Of a stretch of 64,000 nt of DNA, positions 1 through 8,877 are shown piece by piece. The first letter of the stretch is position 1, and every line of letters starts with the position of its first letter. This DNA is from Tunturibacter psychrotolerans (GTDB taxonomy: Bacteria; Acidobacteriota; Terriglobia; Terriglobales; Acidobacteriaceae), in the NCBI RefSeq assembly GCF_040359615.1, contig NZ_CP132942.1, positions 310,001 through 374,000 of the forward strand. Direction: 5' to 3'. Made by a program: the position numbers and the translations under genes. The notes below the pieces were generated by a model. That model made no database searches, was not told the origin of the DNA, and worked only from the letters and a program-made list of their open reading frames with translations.

Positions 1-662
1 ACTGTAAACTTCCCAGCGTTGAGCATCCAGTCCGGGTTTGGCAGCTGACAGGTCGTCAGCGTTCCATCGTAAATCTCATAGGACTGCGGCCCAGTTCGCA
101 CCACCATGCGCCCGGTAAACAGAAACGGGTTACTGCTCGAATAGGTCAACGTACGTCCGGCGCCCGCGCCCTTCAACCCCACCGAGCCAGTCACATCGTA
201 GAAGGTTGCCGTCTGGTTCTTTAGGTTCATCGTGCCGTGGCTGGCGGTGAGGTCCTCGTGATTCGCCCCTCCGCTTACGTGCAGATGCCCGGTCGCGGTG
301 AGCTCGCCGGAGTCCTCGTTGAACTCGACGTGATCGGCCTGGATCACTCGGTCTCGATAGTGGATGACTACATTTTTGTCGAGCGAGAAGACGCTTCCTG
401 TCTTACTCTGGTCTCCGTCCGACTCGAGGGTGACGTCGGTGGAATCATCGTTATTGGGCAGCACTTCTGCCACCGGATACTGCCTGGCTCCAGGTGCGTC
501 CGGCAGGCTTGATGATGACTGCTGATCTTCTGCGAGGGGGGTTGCCTGAGTCGTCACCTGCTGTGCCCACAGATGTGGATGACTTGCCGCGGGCACCATG
601 ATAGTTATCAAGAGGTAAACAGCCGCGCGGACGTTTCTGGAGCACGTTCCTCGAACGTTCAA
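1..662 (-). CDS. lptD: LptD/OstA-like outer membrane LPS-assembly protein, N-terminal part (cut by window edge)
   Basis: Hand translation of the minus strand gives an open frame that runs off the left edge. It begins with a hydrophobic stretch (AAVYLLITIMVPAAS) and an LWAQQ cleavage-like site, then a serine/aspartate-rich linker. An OstA-type beta-jellyroll segment follows (GSVFSLDKNVVIHYRDRV, then ADHVEFNEDSGELTATG, DLTASHGTMNLKN). The frame then shows a T-C-Q-L-P-N-P-D-W stretch like the LptD boundary between the periplasmic domain and the barrel. LptD inserts lipopolysaccharide into the outer leaflet of the outer membrane. The ATG at 597-599 would cut off most of the hydrophobic core, so the start is probably a TTG at 660-662 or 681-683; no strong ribosome site decides between them. 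The barrel lies outside the window. It is divergent from the RDD gene, and bamA is close by, so outer-membrane biogenesis genes cluster here. A stand-alone OstA-domain protein is the alternative. Confidence 0.7.
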   Translation of the reverse strand, partial: MNVRGTCSRNVRAAVYLLITIMVPAASHPHLWAQQVTTQATPLAEDQQSSSSLPDAPGARQYPVAEVLPNNDDSTDVTLESDGDQSKTGSVFSLDKNVVIHYRDRVIQADHVEFNEDSGELTATGHLHVSGGANHEDLTASHGTMNLKNQTATFYDVTGSVGLKGAGAGRTLTYSSSNPFLFTGRMVVRTGPQSYEIYDGTLTTCQLPNPDWMLNAGKFT

Positions 663-824
663 GGCTGTACAGGAAGCATTCAATTTGCCGGACAGCAAAG
701 CCGCTAAGAGCAGTCGGGGCTGCCAATGGGTCTTTATCCCCGGTTCGTTCGGCTTGAGACTTGTCAGACGTGCCACCCTTTGAGGCTAAACGATTTTACG
801 GAACCGAGTTTGGATTTGAGCACA

Positions 825-2234
825 ATGAACTCTGCACAGCGTGACCTGTTACCACTTGACGAAGCCCCGGCCGAAACGGAAGCGGCCGCACCCTTTGCAC
901 TGAGGGAACAGGTAGCGCAGCGCCTTGCCGCGCACCGCGCCCGGCGTACTCAGCAATCAAATTCCTCCGTCACTCCCATCGCGCATCCAAACACAGGGAA
1001 GTCACGCTCGTCCCGCATCGCCGAAACCGTCGCTGAACGCTATGCCAACTCCCCCAGTTACCGCACCTTCCTCGCCGAGCAGGCTGAAGCCGCCATTCGC
1101 GAAGCCAAAGCCGCGGCCGAGGTTGCAGCGCTCAGTGCGCAGGCCATTGCCGACGCGCAGTATCAGCTCCTTGCCGAACTCGATCAGTGGACGCTCACGC
1201 CGCCTACGCCCGCCCCGGTCCCGCCATCGCCAGCACCTAAACTCAGCACTGCAGAAACCCTGATCGTCGAAGATCTGGCGCTCGGTCGTTTGGCGGACGC
1301 TCCATCGTCGTCTCCGGGCCTCACCGTGAAGCTCTACGAAGACGTAAGCCGCGCCCCCTTTCAGGAAGCAGTCTCTTCCCCGAGCCGTCCGTTGATCTAC
1401 GAAACTCGTGGAGCCTACGCAGCTGCCAACGAAGAGGAAACGCTCGCCCTCGACGAAGAGATTGCGTTCCGCCAAGCCCCCGTGTTTGAAGAGTCCGGTC
1501 CACCGATCGAGATTCCTGCGAATCTGATCGAGTTTCCTCGCCAGCTTGTAGCTGCGCGCAAAGCCCGTCCACGTCTCGCCGAGGGCCCCCTCCGCGAAGA
1601 CGCCGACCAGGCTCCTCACAACGTCCCTGCGGCACAGCTTCGCATCTTCGAGGTTGAAGCTGCGCAGATCTCCACCTCCCCGGTTGTGGAATCTGTCACG
1701 CCCGAATGGTCCTCCATTTTGCTTGCGGCCCATCCGGTATCGGCTCCGGTCGAAACCCGCGAAGCCCCCTTCCAGCCTGAGCACAGGCCCGAAGCCGCTC
1801 CACTCAACCTGCGCCTGATGGCCTCCGTCGTCGACGGCTGCATCATCACAGCCTCCTTCTTCGTCTTCGTCGCGGCCGTCGCGTTCACAGTGGGTAAGCT
1901 CTCAGGCAATCCCGCAAGCCTCGCCGTCAGCATCGTTCCCATGAGCCTGCAGACTGCAGCTATCGGCACGGCCGGCACTCTGGCTGTCCTTACGCTGCTC
2001 TATCAACTGCTCTTCTTCACCTTCAGCGAGACCACCCCGGGTATGCGCTACGCCCGCATTGGCCTCTGCACGCTGTCGGACGACAACCCTACGCGGTCGG
2101 CCATGCGCCGCCGCATCTTCGCCACGGTGCTCGCCGCCTGCCCGCTGGGCATTGGCTTTCTCTGGGCATGGATGGACGAAGACGGCCTCGGCTGGCACGA
2201 CCGCATCTCTCGCATGTACCAACGCAGCTACTAG
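825..2234 (+). CDS. RDD family membrane protein with a long disordered N-terminal extension
   Basis: The C-terminal ~140 residues form an RDD domain. It has the Arg of LRLMASVVDG just before the first membrane helix, a second pair of hydrophobic segments, the PGMRYARIG loop and the GLGWHDRISR end. RDD proteins are small membrane proteins, some implicated in ion or solute transport; the role of this one is unknown. The preceding ~320 residues are rich in Ala, Glu and Pro, carry an alanine/glutamate-rich possibly helical patch near residues 75-115, and look disordered and cytosolic. The frame is open from an ATG at 726, but that start adds 33 residues running into the promoter space shared with the divergent lptD-like gene. 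The ATG at 825 (MNSAQRDLL) is therefore preferred, although neither start has a strong ribosome site. The gene stands alone. The domain call is firm; the start is not. Confidence 0.8.
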   Translation: MNSAQRDLLPLDEAPAETEAAAPFALREQVAQRLAAHRARRTQQSNSSVTPIAHPNTGKSRSSRIAETVAERYANSPSYRTFLAEQAEAAIREAKAAAEVAALSAQAIADAQYQLLAELDQWTLTPPTPAPVPPSPAPKLSTAETLIVEDLALGRLADAPSSSPGLTVKLYEDVSRAPFQEAVSSPSRPLIYETRGAYAAANEEETLALDEEIAFRQAPVFEESGPPIEIPANLIEFPRQLVAARKARPRLAEGPLREDADQAPHNVPAAQLRIFEVEAAQISTSPVVESVTPEWSSILLAAHPVSAPVETREAPFQPEHRPEAAPLNLRLMASVVDGCIITASFFVFVAAVAFTVGKLSGNPASLAVSIVPMSLQTAAIGTAGTLAVLTLLYQLLFFTFSETTPGMRYARIGLCTLSDDNPTRSAMRRRIFATVLAACPLGIGFLWAWMDEDGLGWHDRISRMYQRSY

Positions 2235-2410
2235 GGATTCGAGCCTCCTTGCCGAGGCCATGATCTATGCCTCATCGTCTATCCCGACCAACGGGAGGAC
2301 GGCAGCGACACAAGGGTATACATGCCACGAAGTGGCCGCCCTCAGCGGAGGAGGCTCGTCCGGCAGGACAAACGCCCCAACAGAGCGTCAATACGAACCT
2401 AACGAGAAAA

Positions 2411-2446
2411 AGCCCGCCCTCGGACAGATAGCTCCGAAGGCGGGCT
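2411..2446 (-). terminator. Intrinsic terminator of bamA
   Basis: On the minus strand a 14-bp GC-rich stem (AGCCCGCCTTCGGA paired with TCCGAGGGCGGGCT, one G-U pair, 8-nt loop) is followed at once by a run of five T. It lies 16 bases past the bamA stop codon. Confidence 0.85.
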
Positions 2447-2461
2447 CATAAACAGACCGGA

Positions 2462-5428
2462 CTAGAAGGTCGTGCTCACCGTCAGACGAAACGTCTTCCT
2501 CGGCTCGCGCAGGATGTAATCCGCCCCATAGAACTGCAGCGCCTGCTGATAGCTGAACTGGCCTGATCCATCGCTCGGGAAGTAGCTCTTGAAGGTATTC
2601 ACGTTGTCCGGACCAGAGTTCGGCACGGCAAGCTGCTGCGGAACGGTCTTGTAAAGACGCAGCGGGTTGTAGGCGTAGAAGATGCGGAACGGCGCGTTGA
2701 CCACCGGCAGAATCACCTGCAGTTCGGCGCCGAGGGAGTCGCGCGGAACGTAGTTTGTCCCTGGCACAATCGTCAGCAGGTCCGGGAACTTCACCGACTG
2801 GCCACCAAAGCAGGCGCCGTTGATAATCGTCGGGCATCCATACTGAGCGCCATTGATCAGCGACTGACCCGCCGTGCTCTGGCGCAACTGGCCGTGCTGC
2901 GCGTCGAAGGTCATACCGAAGTCGTTGAAGAAAGCAAACGTCACCTGGTTGACGATCGGAATCCGGTATTCCAGGTTCGCTACCAGCTGCGTATCTCCAC
3001 CGATGGACACCATGCGGTAGATCGGCAACGGAATCTGTACGGGACCAAGGGCCGGGTTCGTCGGATCGCGCGGAACCGAAGTTCCATCCGGATTGGTCAG
3101 AATGAACTGAACTTTATTCGGAATGAAGGTGTAAGGACCGACTGACCGGATATCGAACCCGCGAAGATCCGACTCGCCGCCGCTGTAGAGACGATGCGTC
3201 GGCGGAGCAACCTCGCCCCCAAAGCCCGACGTATGAGCCAGCTGGATACGATATCCCAGCACATTGTGGCCATCACTGCTGACCCTCAGCCCCTTCATCG
3301 GGAAGAACTGGCGGTAGCTGGCGATTGGCGAGTAGTATTTGACGTTTCCGCCTACGCCTGCCAACTGCACGGACACGTTGAAGTCCTTGCCGTGATGCGG
3401 TCCAACCGCACGATCGAGGCTCGAGAACGTAAAGCTCGGTGTCACCACCGAAGTAATGATGCCCGTCAGCTGATTCTGCCCCGCTACGCCCGACCGGAAG
3501 GCCAGCGACTGAAACACGTTGGTCGTATTCTGGTTGAACGTCGTCACCGAAGACCGCGACAGCGAGTACGAAATACCGACACGGGTCACACCGGTCCGTG
3601 AAAACAGATGCCGGAGCGGCTCACTCGACGAGACCGTCAAACCCGTCGTCGACTGGTTATAGTTGGTCAGCAGCGACTGTTGCGCCGTCGTCAGATTTCC
3701 CGCCGCCTGGCCGGTCGCGGACTGGCTCTTCGACGGATTGAAGTCATACTTGCTGGCGAACACCTGTGCGCCTATCGAAATCGGCTTATCCCGTAGATAC
3801 GGCTCAGTGAATCCCAGGCTCAGATTGCGCGACAAGTCGCCGATATTTGCCTGCACGGAGAGCGTTTCGCCCAAACCAAGGAAGTTATTGGTCTCATAGT
3901 TCAAACCAACAAAGGTTCCTGACAATCCGCTGATACCGCCGTTCAAGCCGATCGAGTTCTTACCTTTTTCCTTCAGCTTCAGCAGCAGATCGACTGTTCC
4001 GTCATCGGTATTCTGGCGGCTTTCCGAATCCTGCTCCGCTTTCAACGCTTCGAAGTAGTTCAACTGATTCAAGCGCAGGATCGAAAGGTCCCAGAGCCTG
4101 CTGTTATAGACCTGTCCCTCTTCGAGCAGCAGCTCGCGGCGAATTACCTTGTCGCGCGTAATGGTGTTGCCGGTAAACTCGATCCGCGACACATAGAACG
4201 GCTTGCCCTCATCGATATCGATGTTCAGCGTAATCGTCTTCTTCGCCTCATCGATCTGGGGCACCGGTGTTCCGACGAAGTTGATATATCCGAGCTCGCC
4301 ATAGGCTTTGCGTAACTGATCCAGCCCCTTGCCGAACTGGGTCGCGTTGAAGTATTCGCCGTCCTTCTGCACAAACTGGGACCGCAACGCCTTCGTGTTC
4401 GGCACATGCGTGTTCCCGGTGAAGGTAATTCCGCCGAGCTTATAGCGCGCGCCCTCCTCCACCGGCATCAGAATATCGATTCGCTTTCCTTTGGACGGAT
4501 GCAGCGTAAAGGGATTGATCCCGCCCGCGTCCCGGATGTGGGTCGTCGGATCGCTGGTCAGAGCCTTGAAGTAGCCGCGGTCCCGGTAGGCCTGGCGTAC
4601 GCGCTCGGTGTCTTCGTCCAGCTTGCTTGCGTCGAAGGTCCGCGCAAACAGATTCTCCAGAATGATCGAGTGCGGAATCCCGATGGGACGCAGGTTCTTC
4701 ATGGCCCCGCGCAGCGTGCGATCGCTCAGGCTATTGTTCCCCTGAAACGCGATCTTGCCCACCTTCACGGTAGGCCCTTCTTTAATATTGAAGGTAATCG
4801 CCACAGCTGCCGGCGGAATTGTCTTCACTTCGGTCCTGATCGTAGCGAACTGGTGTCCATGCTCCGCCAATAGGTCCCTGAGCACCACCTCGGCGCGCTT
4901 GATCTTGGTGGGGTCGTACTGGCTTTCGACCGACAGCGGCACCTTGGCCTTCTTGAACCGGTCCAGAATGTCAGACTGCGTGACCGCGCCGAGACCCTTG
5001 TAGTTGATCTCGCGAATCGTCGGCTTCTCTTTAACGTAGATCACCAGCTGCACGCACTTAGGGGTATCGACCCGTTCAATCCGCACGTCATCGAAGTAGC
5101 CCGTATTCCAGAGCGAGTTGAAGTCCCGCTCCACCACCAGCGGGTCGTACAGGTCGTTCTGCCGGCTGTAGAGCCTGGCCAGCACGGACTCCTTCGGGAT
5201 GCGTCGATTACCGATCACCTGAGGCTGGCATAGTGTCTCCACGTTGCCCGACGGCGATCCGGTCTGAGCGGAGAGCGACGGGGCCGAGAGCGACGAAGCG
5301 GCCATCGCCGTAAACGCAATCAAGTACGCGGCATAAGCGATGCGGGAGCGTCTGGAGCGCGTGCACACAGTCTTGGTCTTACTATTCAGGGAGCTTCCGC
5401 TCTCTCGATTCACGGTAAAGATACGCAC
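2462..5428 (-). CDS. bamA: Outer membrane protein assembly factor BamA
   Basis: This 988-residue protein is the core of the BAM machine that folds and inserts beta-barrel proteins into the outer membrane. A signal peptide (IAYAAYLIAFTAMAASSLSA) leads into a series of POTRA repeats over roughly residues 70-480, recognised from recurring patterns such as IREINYKGLGAVTQSDILDR, VGKIAFQGNNSLSDRTLRG and YVSRIEFTGNTITRDKVIRR. The C-terminal half is the 16-strand Omp85 barrel. It contains the conserved LRGFDIRSVGPY lid-lock segment and ends in a terminal Phe (RLTVSTTF), the usual barrel signature. It is longer than the ~800-residue enterobacterial protein, mainly through barrel loops. The start at 5428 gives a long positive n-region before the hydrophobic core. 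It is monocistronic, with a TATAAT box upstream and a strong terminator downstream. Confidence 0.95.
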   Translation of the reverse strand: MRIFTVNRESGSSLNSKTKTVCTRSRRSRIAYAAYLIAFTAMAASSLSAPSLSAQTGSPSGNVETLCQPQVIGNRRIPKESVLARLYSRQNDLYDPLVVERDFNSLWNTGYFDDVRIERVDTPKCVQLVIYVKEKPTIREINYKGLGAVTQSDILDRFKKAKVPLSVESQYDPTKIKRAEVVLRDLLAEHGHQFATIRTEVKTIPPAAVAITFNIKEGPTVKVGKIAFQGNNSLSDRTLRGAMKNLRPIGIPHSIILENLFARTFDASKLDEDTERVRQAYRDRGYFKALTSDPTTHIRDAGGINPFTLHPSKGKRIDILMPVEEGARYKLGGITFTGNTHVPNTKALRSQFVQKDGEYFNATQFGKGLDQLRKAYGELGYINFVGTPVPQIDEAKKTITLNIDIDEGKPFYVSRIEFTGNTITRDKVIRRELLLEEGQVYNSRLWDLSILRLNQLNYFEALKAEQDSESRQNTDDGTVDLLLKLKEKGKNSIGLNGGISGLSGTFVGLNYETNNFLGLGETLSVQANIGDLSRNLSLGFTEPYLRDKPISIGAQVFASKYDFNPSKSQSATGQAAGNLTTAQQSLLTNYNQSTTGLTVSSSEPLRHLFSRTGVTRVGISYSLSRSSVTTFNQNTTNVFQSLAFRSGVAGQNQLTGIITSVVTPSFTFSSLDRAVGPHHGKDFNVSVQLAGVGGNVKYYSPIASYRQFFPMKGLRVSSDGHNVLGYRIQLAHTSGFGGEVAPPTHRLYSGGESDLRGFDIRSVGPYTFIPNKVQFILTNPDGTSVPRDPTNPALGPVQIPLPIYRMVSIGGDTQLVANLEYRIPIVNQVTFAFFNDFGMTFDAQHGQLRQSTAGQSLINGAQYGCPTIINGACFGGQSVKFPDLLTIVPGTNYVPRDSLGAELQVILPVVNAPFRIFYAYNPLRLYKTVPQQLAVPNSGPDNVNTFKSYFPSDGSGQFSYQQALQFYGADYILREPRKTFRLTVSTTF

Positions 5429-5478
5429 ACCCTCACTGCTCTAAAATGACGCTCGCCAGCACAGTCAGCGAAGTTCTG

Positions 5479-5484
5479 ATTATA
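5479..5484 (-). promoter_or_regulatory. Probable -10 box of bamA
   Basis: Minus-strand TATAAT, a perfect -10 hexamer, lies about 50 bases upstream of the bamA start codon. The -35 region at normal spacing is poor (TCGCTA), so this is a modest prediction. Confidence 0.4.
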
Positions 5485-5648
5485 TGGGAGCGGCCAGCGG
5501 TTAGCGAGTTCGCGCCCCGGTTCAGGTCGGACAAACTCAATCCAACCAACGAATTATGCTGTGCTCGTTTGACGAAGTGCGGATCCAAAGGCATCTTCGC
5601 TCTTTATTGATGGAGGCTGTGTCACCGCCTGGCGTAAGCGTCACCGCA

Positions 5649-5834
5649 TCAGCTTTCCAGCTCCGCCGTGATCGTAAACTCCTGTGCCGACCCATCCCAG
5701 CGCACTGTCAGGACGTTCGGCTGGCAGCAAACCTGGCAATCCTCGTCGTATTGCTGCTTCGAACCGGCCGATTCATCGACAGTGGTCTCCACCCACTCCC
5801 CGCAACCTGCGCACTGAAACCCCGCTGCCTGCAT
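5649..5834 (-). CDS. CPXCG-type cysteine-rich mini-protein
   Basis: This is a 61-residue protein with two paired-cysteine knuckles, FQCAGCGEWVE near the N-terminus and EDCQVCC about 30 residues later, followed by a short beta-rich tail (LTVRWDGSAQEFTITAELE). This is the layout of the small CPXCG cysteine-rich family, probable zinc-binding proteins of unknown function. A GTG at 5846 overlaps the stop of the upstream S9 peptidase. The ATG at 5834 has GAGG six bases before it and is the better start, so the gene sits 8 bases after the peptidase stop and is probably translationally coupled. It is the last gene of the minus-strand cluster that begins at 11080. Confidence 0.8.
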   Translation of the reverse strand: MQAAGFQCAGCGEWVETTVDESAGSKQQYDEDCQVCCQPNVLTVRWDGSAQEFTITAELES

Positions 5835-5842
5835 CGCCAACC

Positions 5843-7792
5843 TCACTGGGTCTTCGTCACTCCCTTGAGATACTTCTCGAACCAGTCCACCGACCGCGTC
5901 AACTCATCGACCTGATGCTCCCGCTTGATGAACCCGTGTCCCTCTTCAGGGTAGTACACCGCGTCCACCGTCCGTCCCTCGGTCTTCAGGATCTCCACTA
6001 CCTGCTCGGCCTCTTCCTTCGGCACGCGAATATCCCGCTCGCCCTGTAGGACCAACAGCGGAGCCTTCTCATCCCGAATGTACTTCAACGGCGAGCTAGC
6101 CTCATATACAGACTTATCCTTCACCGGATCGCCCAGCAGCGTCTTCTCATACTCCTGCAGACGTGCGTCCGAGTGGGCCAGCATCGTGTACCAGTTCAGA
6201 ATCCCAAACTCATCCACCGCCGCTGCCCACAGATCGGGATTCTTACCGATCGCCATCAGCGTCATGAACCCGCCATACGATCCGCCCCAGATGCCTACCT
6301 TCTTCACGTCTATGAATCCTGTGGTCTTCAAAAAGTCGACGCCGGCAATCTCATCTTTCAAATCGGCTCCGCCCAGGTCCTTGTAATTCGCCTTTTCGAA
6401 CTCCATCCCATAACCCGTTGAACCGCGCACATTCGGCGCAATCACCACAAACCCACGTGATACCAGCAGAATCGCACGCGGACTGAAGCTGTCCAGCGTC
6501 TGCCCGGTCGGGCCTCCATGCGGCATCACCACCACGGGCGCCGTTCCGTCTCGTTTCACATTGAACGGCACCCACACGAACGCCGAGATCAACTTCCCAT
6601 CGAAGCTCTTGTAGGTCACCAACTGCGAGGAAGGCAGCGCAGCTGAGGCCAGCACCTGGCTCTCGTTATGCGTCACCAGCGTCACGGCGCCGCCTGCGCT
6701 CAACAGATAGAGATTCGGCGCATGCGTCGAGTCCTGATGCGAAAACAAATAACTTCCGTCCTCACGAAACGCACTCGGGTCGGCACCGGGAATATTCAAC
6801 CCGGCCGGTATGCCGCGGTCACTCGCCTTGAGCGTCTTCACATCCACAAAATTGATCGTCGCCCTTCCGTCCGCATTTAAGATGTAGGTAAAAGTGTCGC
6901 CCTTCGGGGAAAATCCGCCCGCCTGCGCCTCCCACTGCGTATCGGTCACCCAACGCTTCTTCTTCGACGCAACATCGAGCAGCACAACATTCTCATAACC
7001 GCCCTTCTCATTCGAAGTCATCAGCAGCGTCTTCCCATCCGGCGATACCTCTGATGCAAGCATCCGTACTTTCCCCGTGTGTGCCGTCAGGTTCTCCGCC
7101 GTCCCACTCTTCACGTCCACGCGGTAGACATCCGCGTCGTCGGTCCCCACCTCCCGTACCGCATACAAATACCGTCCGTCCGAACTCCAATCCACTGCAT
7201 CCCACGAGGCCTTTGGATCTTTCTCGTGCGTCAACAGCCGTGCCGTGCCTGCCGGCCATTCCATAATTGCGATGTTGGTCGAAGACTCCACCTTCTCTTT
7301 GCTTCCAAACGTCAGCCATTTTCCATCTTTCGAGAACAGCGGCCTACTCTCGCTTGTCTTATCGGTGTTGGTCAGATTTCTCGGCTCGCCGCCCTCAACT
7401 GAGACCGCATAGAGGTCATACAACTCATCGCCGCCCTTGTCCTGCTCGTACACGATCTCTTTGCCATCCTGGGTAAACGCCGGGCTCGCCTGCCGGTCGT
7501 TCGATTTCAGCAGCTGCCGCGCACCGGTCCCATCTGCCTGCATCACCCAAAGATTCAGCCGACCCGAAGAGTTGCTGATGTACCCAATCTGCTTTCCATC
7601 GGGCGACCACGTCGCGCCCCCAATCCGCACCGTCTGCAGTAATTCCGCCACCGGCATCGGAGCCGACGTGGCCGCATTCTCTGCTGAGATAACGCTCCTG
7701 GGATCCGTCGCCACCCGGTCGCCCGGTCCCGAAGCAAATCCGTTGAGCGAAATCAGCAACAGCAATCCGGGCAAGAGGCAGAGACGTGTCAT
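5843..7792 (-). CDS. Secreted S9-family prolyl oligopeptidase / acylaminoacyl-peptidase-like enzyme
   Basis: A signal peptide (LCLLPGLLLLISLNGFASG) is followed by a TolB/WD40-like PD40 beta-propeller over roughly residues 55-380. Repeats such as GATWSPDGKQIGYISNSSGR and ASPAFTQDGKEIVYEQDKGG mark it. The C-terminal half is an alpha/beta-hydrolase domain carrying the S9 triad: Ser in GGSYGGFMT, Asp in LQGERDIRVP and His in PEEGHGF. S9 enzymes cut short peptides after proline or remove acylated N-terminal residues, and the propeller gates access to the active site. The frame opens further upstream, but the ATG at 7792 has GGAG six bases before it and gives a clean signal peptide. The gene lies 83 bases downstream of the PLP-dehydratase gene and is followed closely by the CPXCG mini-protein. 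Substrate is unknown. Confidence 0.9.
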   Translation of the reverse strand: MTRLCLLPGLLLLISLNGFASGPGDRVATDPRSVISAENAATSAPMPVAELLQTVRIGGATWSPDGKQIGYISNSSGRLNLWVMQADGTGARQLLKSNDRQASPAFTQDGKEIVYEQDKGGDELYDLYAVSVEGGEPRNLTNTDKTSESRPLFSKDGKWLTFGSKEKVESSTNIAIMEWPAGTARLLTHEKDPKASWDAVDWSSDGRYLYAVREVGTDDADVYRVDVKSGTAENLTAHTGKVRMLASEVSPDGKTLLMTSNEKGGYENVVLLDVASKKKRWVTDTQWEAQAGGFSPKGDTFTYILNADGRATINFVDVKTLKASDRGIPAGLNIPGADPSAFREDGSYLFSHQDSTHAPNLYLLSAGGAVTLVTHNESQVLASAALPSSQLVTYKSFDGKLISAFVWVPFNVKRDGTAPVVVMPHGGPTGQTLDSFSPRAILLVSRGFVVIAPNVRGSTGYGMEFEKANYKDLGGADLKDEIAGVDFLKTTGFIDVKKVGIWGGSYGGFMTLMAIGKNPDLWAAAVDEFGILNWYTMLAHSDARLQEYEKTLLGDPVKDKSVYEASSPLKYIRDEKAPLLVLQGERDIRVPKEEAEQVVEILKTEGRTVDAVYYPEEGHGFIKREHQVDELTRSVDWFEKYLKGVTKTQ

Positions 7793-7875
7793 CGCAAACT
7801 CCATATAAGCGGAAGTGAACTCCAGAAACCGACCGCGCCAGACTAGCATGACCCAGATTTCTGTCCGTCGGCGAA

Positions 7876-8877
7876 CTACTTAGGAAGACATTGATCGCCC
7901 AACACGCGCGCAAACACGTCGCTGTCCACATTCCCACCGCACAGCACCGTTCCCACACGCGCTCCGCCGCTGGGCCGATCCTGTAACAGAGCGGCCAGGC
8001 CAACTGCGCCAGCTCCCTCCGCTACATTATGTGTATCGACGAAGTAGGCCCGCATCGCTTCCTTCACGGCCTCGTCGTCGACCATCACAATGCGATCCAG
8101 CCCAGCCTTCAATATCTCCAACGCCGTCGGATCAGGCTGCCGGCACGCAACGCCGTCGGCAATCCTTGTCGCCGACTCGTGCTCCCGCACATGGCCCGCA
8201 GCAAACGAGAGCGCATAAGCGGGCGCGTGGCTCGACACCACCCCGATGACTTTCGTCTTCAGCCCTAGCGCATTTCGCGCTGCAATCGCGCCGCATGAGC
8301 CCGATCCCATCCCGATAGGTACGTAAAACGTATCCAGTTCTGGACAAGCCGTAAACATCTCCCACGCGTAGGTCGATACACCCTTGACCAGCAACAGATC
8401 GAAGCTCGGCACACGATGCCATCCAAACTTCTCCTTGAGGGAAGCCGCGTGCTCGCTCGCCTCCTGAAAGTCGTGTCCGAACTCTACCAGCTCCGCACCG
8501 AGGCACCGCATCGCCCGATTCTTCTCCGGACTATTTCCTAACGGCACCACGATCACCACGCGAAGTCCGAGCTGCCTGCCTGCGAACGCCATCGACTGAC
8601 CGTGGTTTCCGCGCGTCGCGGATACTACTGTCTTCACCTCAGGCCGTTCGCGCCGCAGCCAGTCCATGTAGACCAGCCCACCGCGTACTTTGAACGCGCC
8701 CACCGGCGTGTGGTTTTCGTGCTTCACCCAAACCTCAACTGCTCCTGCGATCTTCGAGGCCCGCTCATTCAACAACGGCCAGCTGTACTGCGGCGTAGCC
8801 GGCATCGACTGGTAGATCAATTCCGCCGCAACCTCGATCTCTTCGAGCCCAGACAACACCGCCTCATCGGATACCAT
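7876..8877 (-). CDS. PLP-dependent threonine/serine dehydratase-like enzyme
   Basis: This is a fold-type II PLP enzyme of about 333 residues. The Schiff-base lysine is in PVGAFKVRGG, the substrate-contact loop is ATRGNHGQS, the phosphate-binding loop is GMGSGSCGAIA and the cofactor-ring segment is LCGGNVDSD. Threonine dehydratases deaminate threonine or serine to 2-oxo acids; hydroxyaspartate ammonia-lyase is a close alternative. The glycine loop (GSGSCG) and RGNHGQS deviate a little from the GGGGL and SSGNHAQ of textbook members, so substrate is uncertain. There is no C-terminal ACT domain, so this would be a short, non-feedback type. The start at 8877 has AAAGGGG before it and overlaps the end of the upstream molybdopterin gene by 14 bases, implying coupled translation. 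The upstream GTG at 8931 is less likely. Confidence 0.85.
   Translation of the reverse strand: MVSDEAVLSGLEEIEVAAELIYQSMPATPQYSWPLLNERASKIAGAVEVWVKHENHTPVGAFKVRGGLVYMDWLRRERPEVKTVVSATRGNHGQSMAFAGRQLGLRVVIVVPLGNSPEKNRAMRCLGAELVEFGHDFQEASEHAASLKEKFGWHRVPSFDLLLVKGVSTYAWEMFTACPELDTFYVPIGMGSGSCGAIAARNALGLKTKVIGVVSSHAPAYALSFAAGHVREHESATRIADGVACRQPDPTALEILKAGLDRIVMVDDEAVKEAMRAYFVDTHNVAEGAGAVGLAALLQDRPSGGARVGTVLCGGNVDSDVFARVLGDQCLPK

Noticed and set aside
1002..1784. Long minus-strand frame (260 codons) inside the RDD gene
   Set aside because: Antisense to a low-complexity Ala/Glu/Pro-rich region; arginine/glycine-rich product without domain features.
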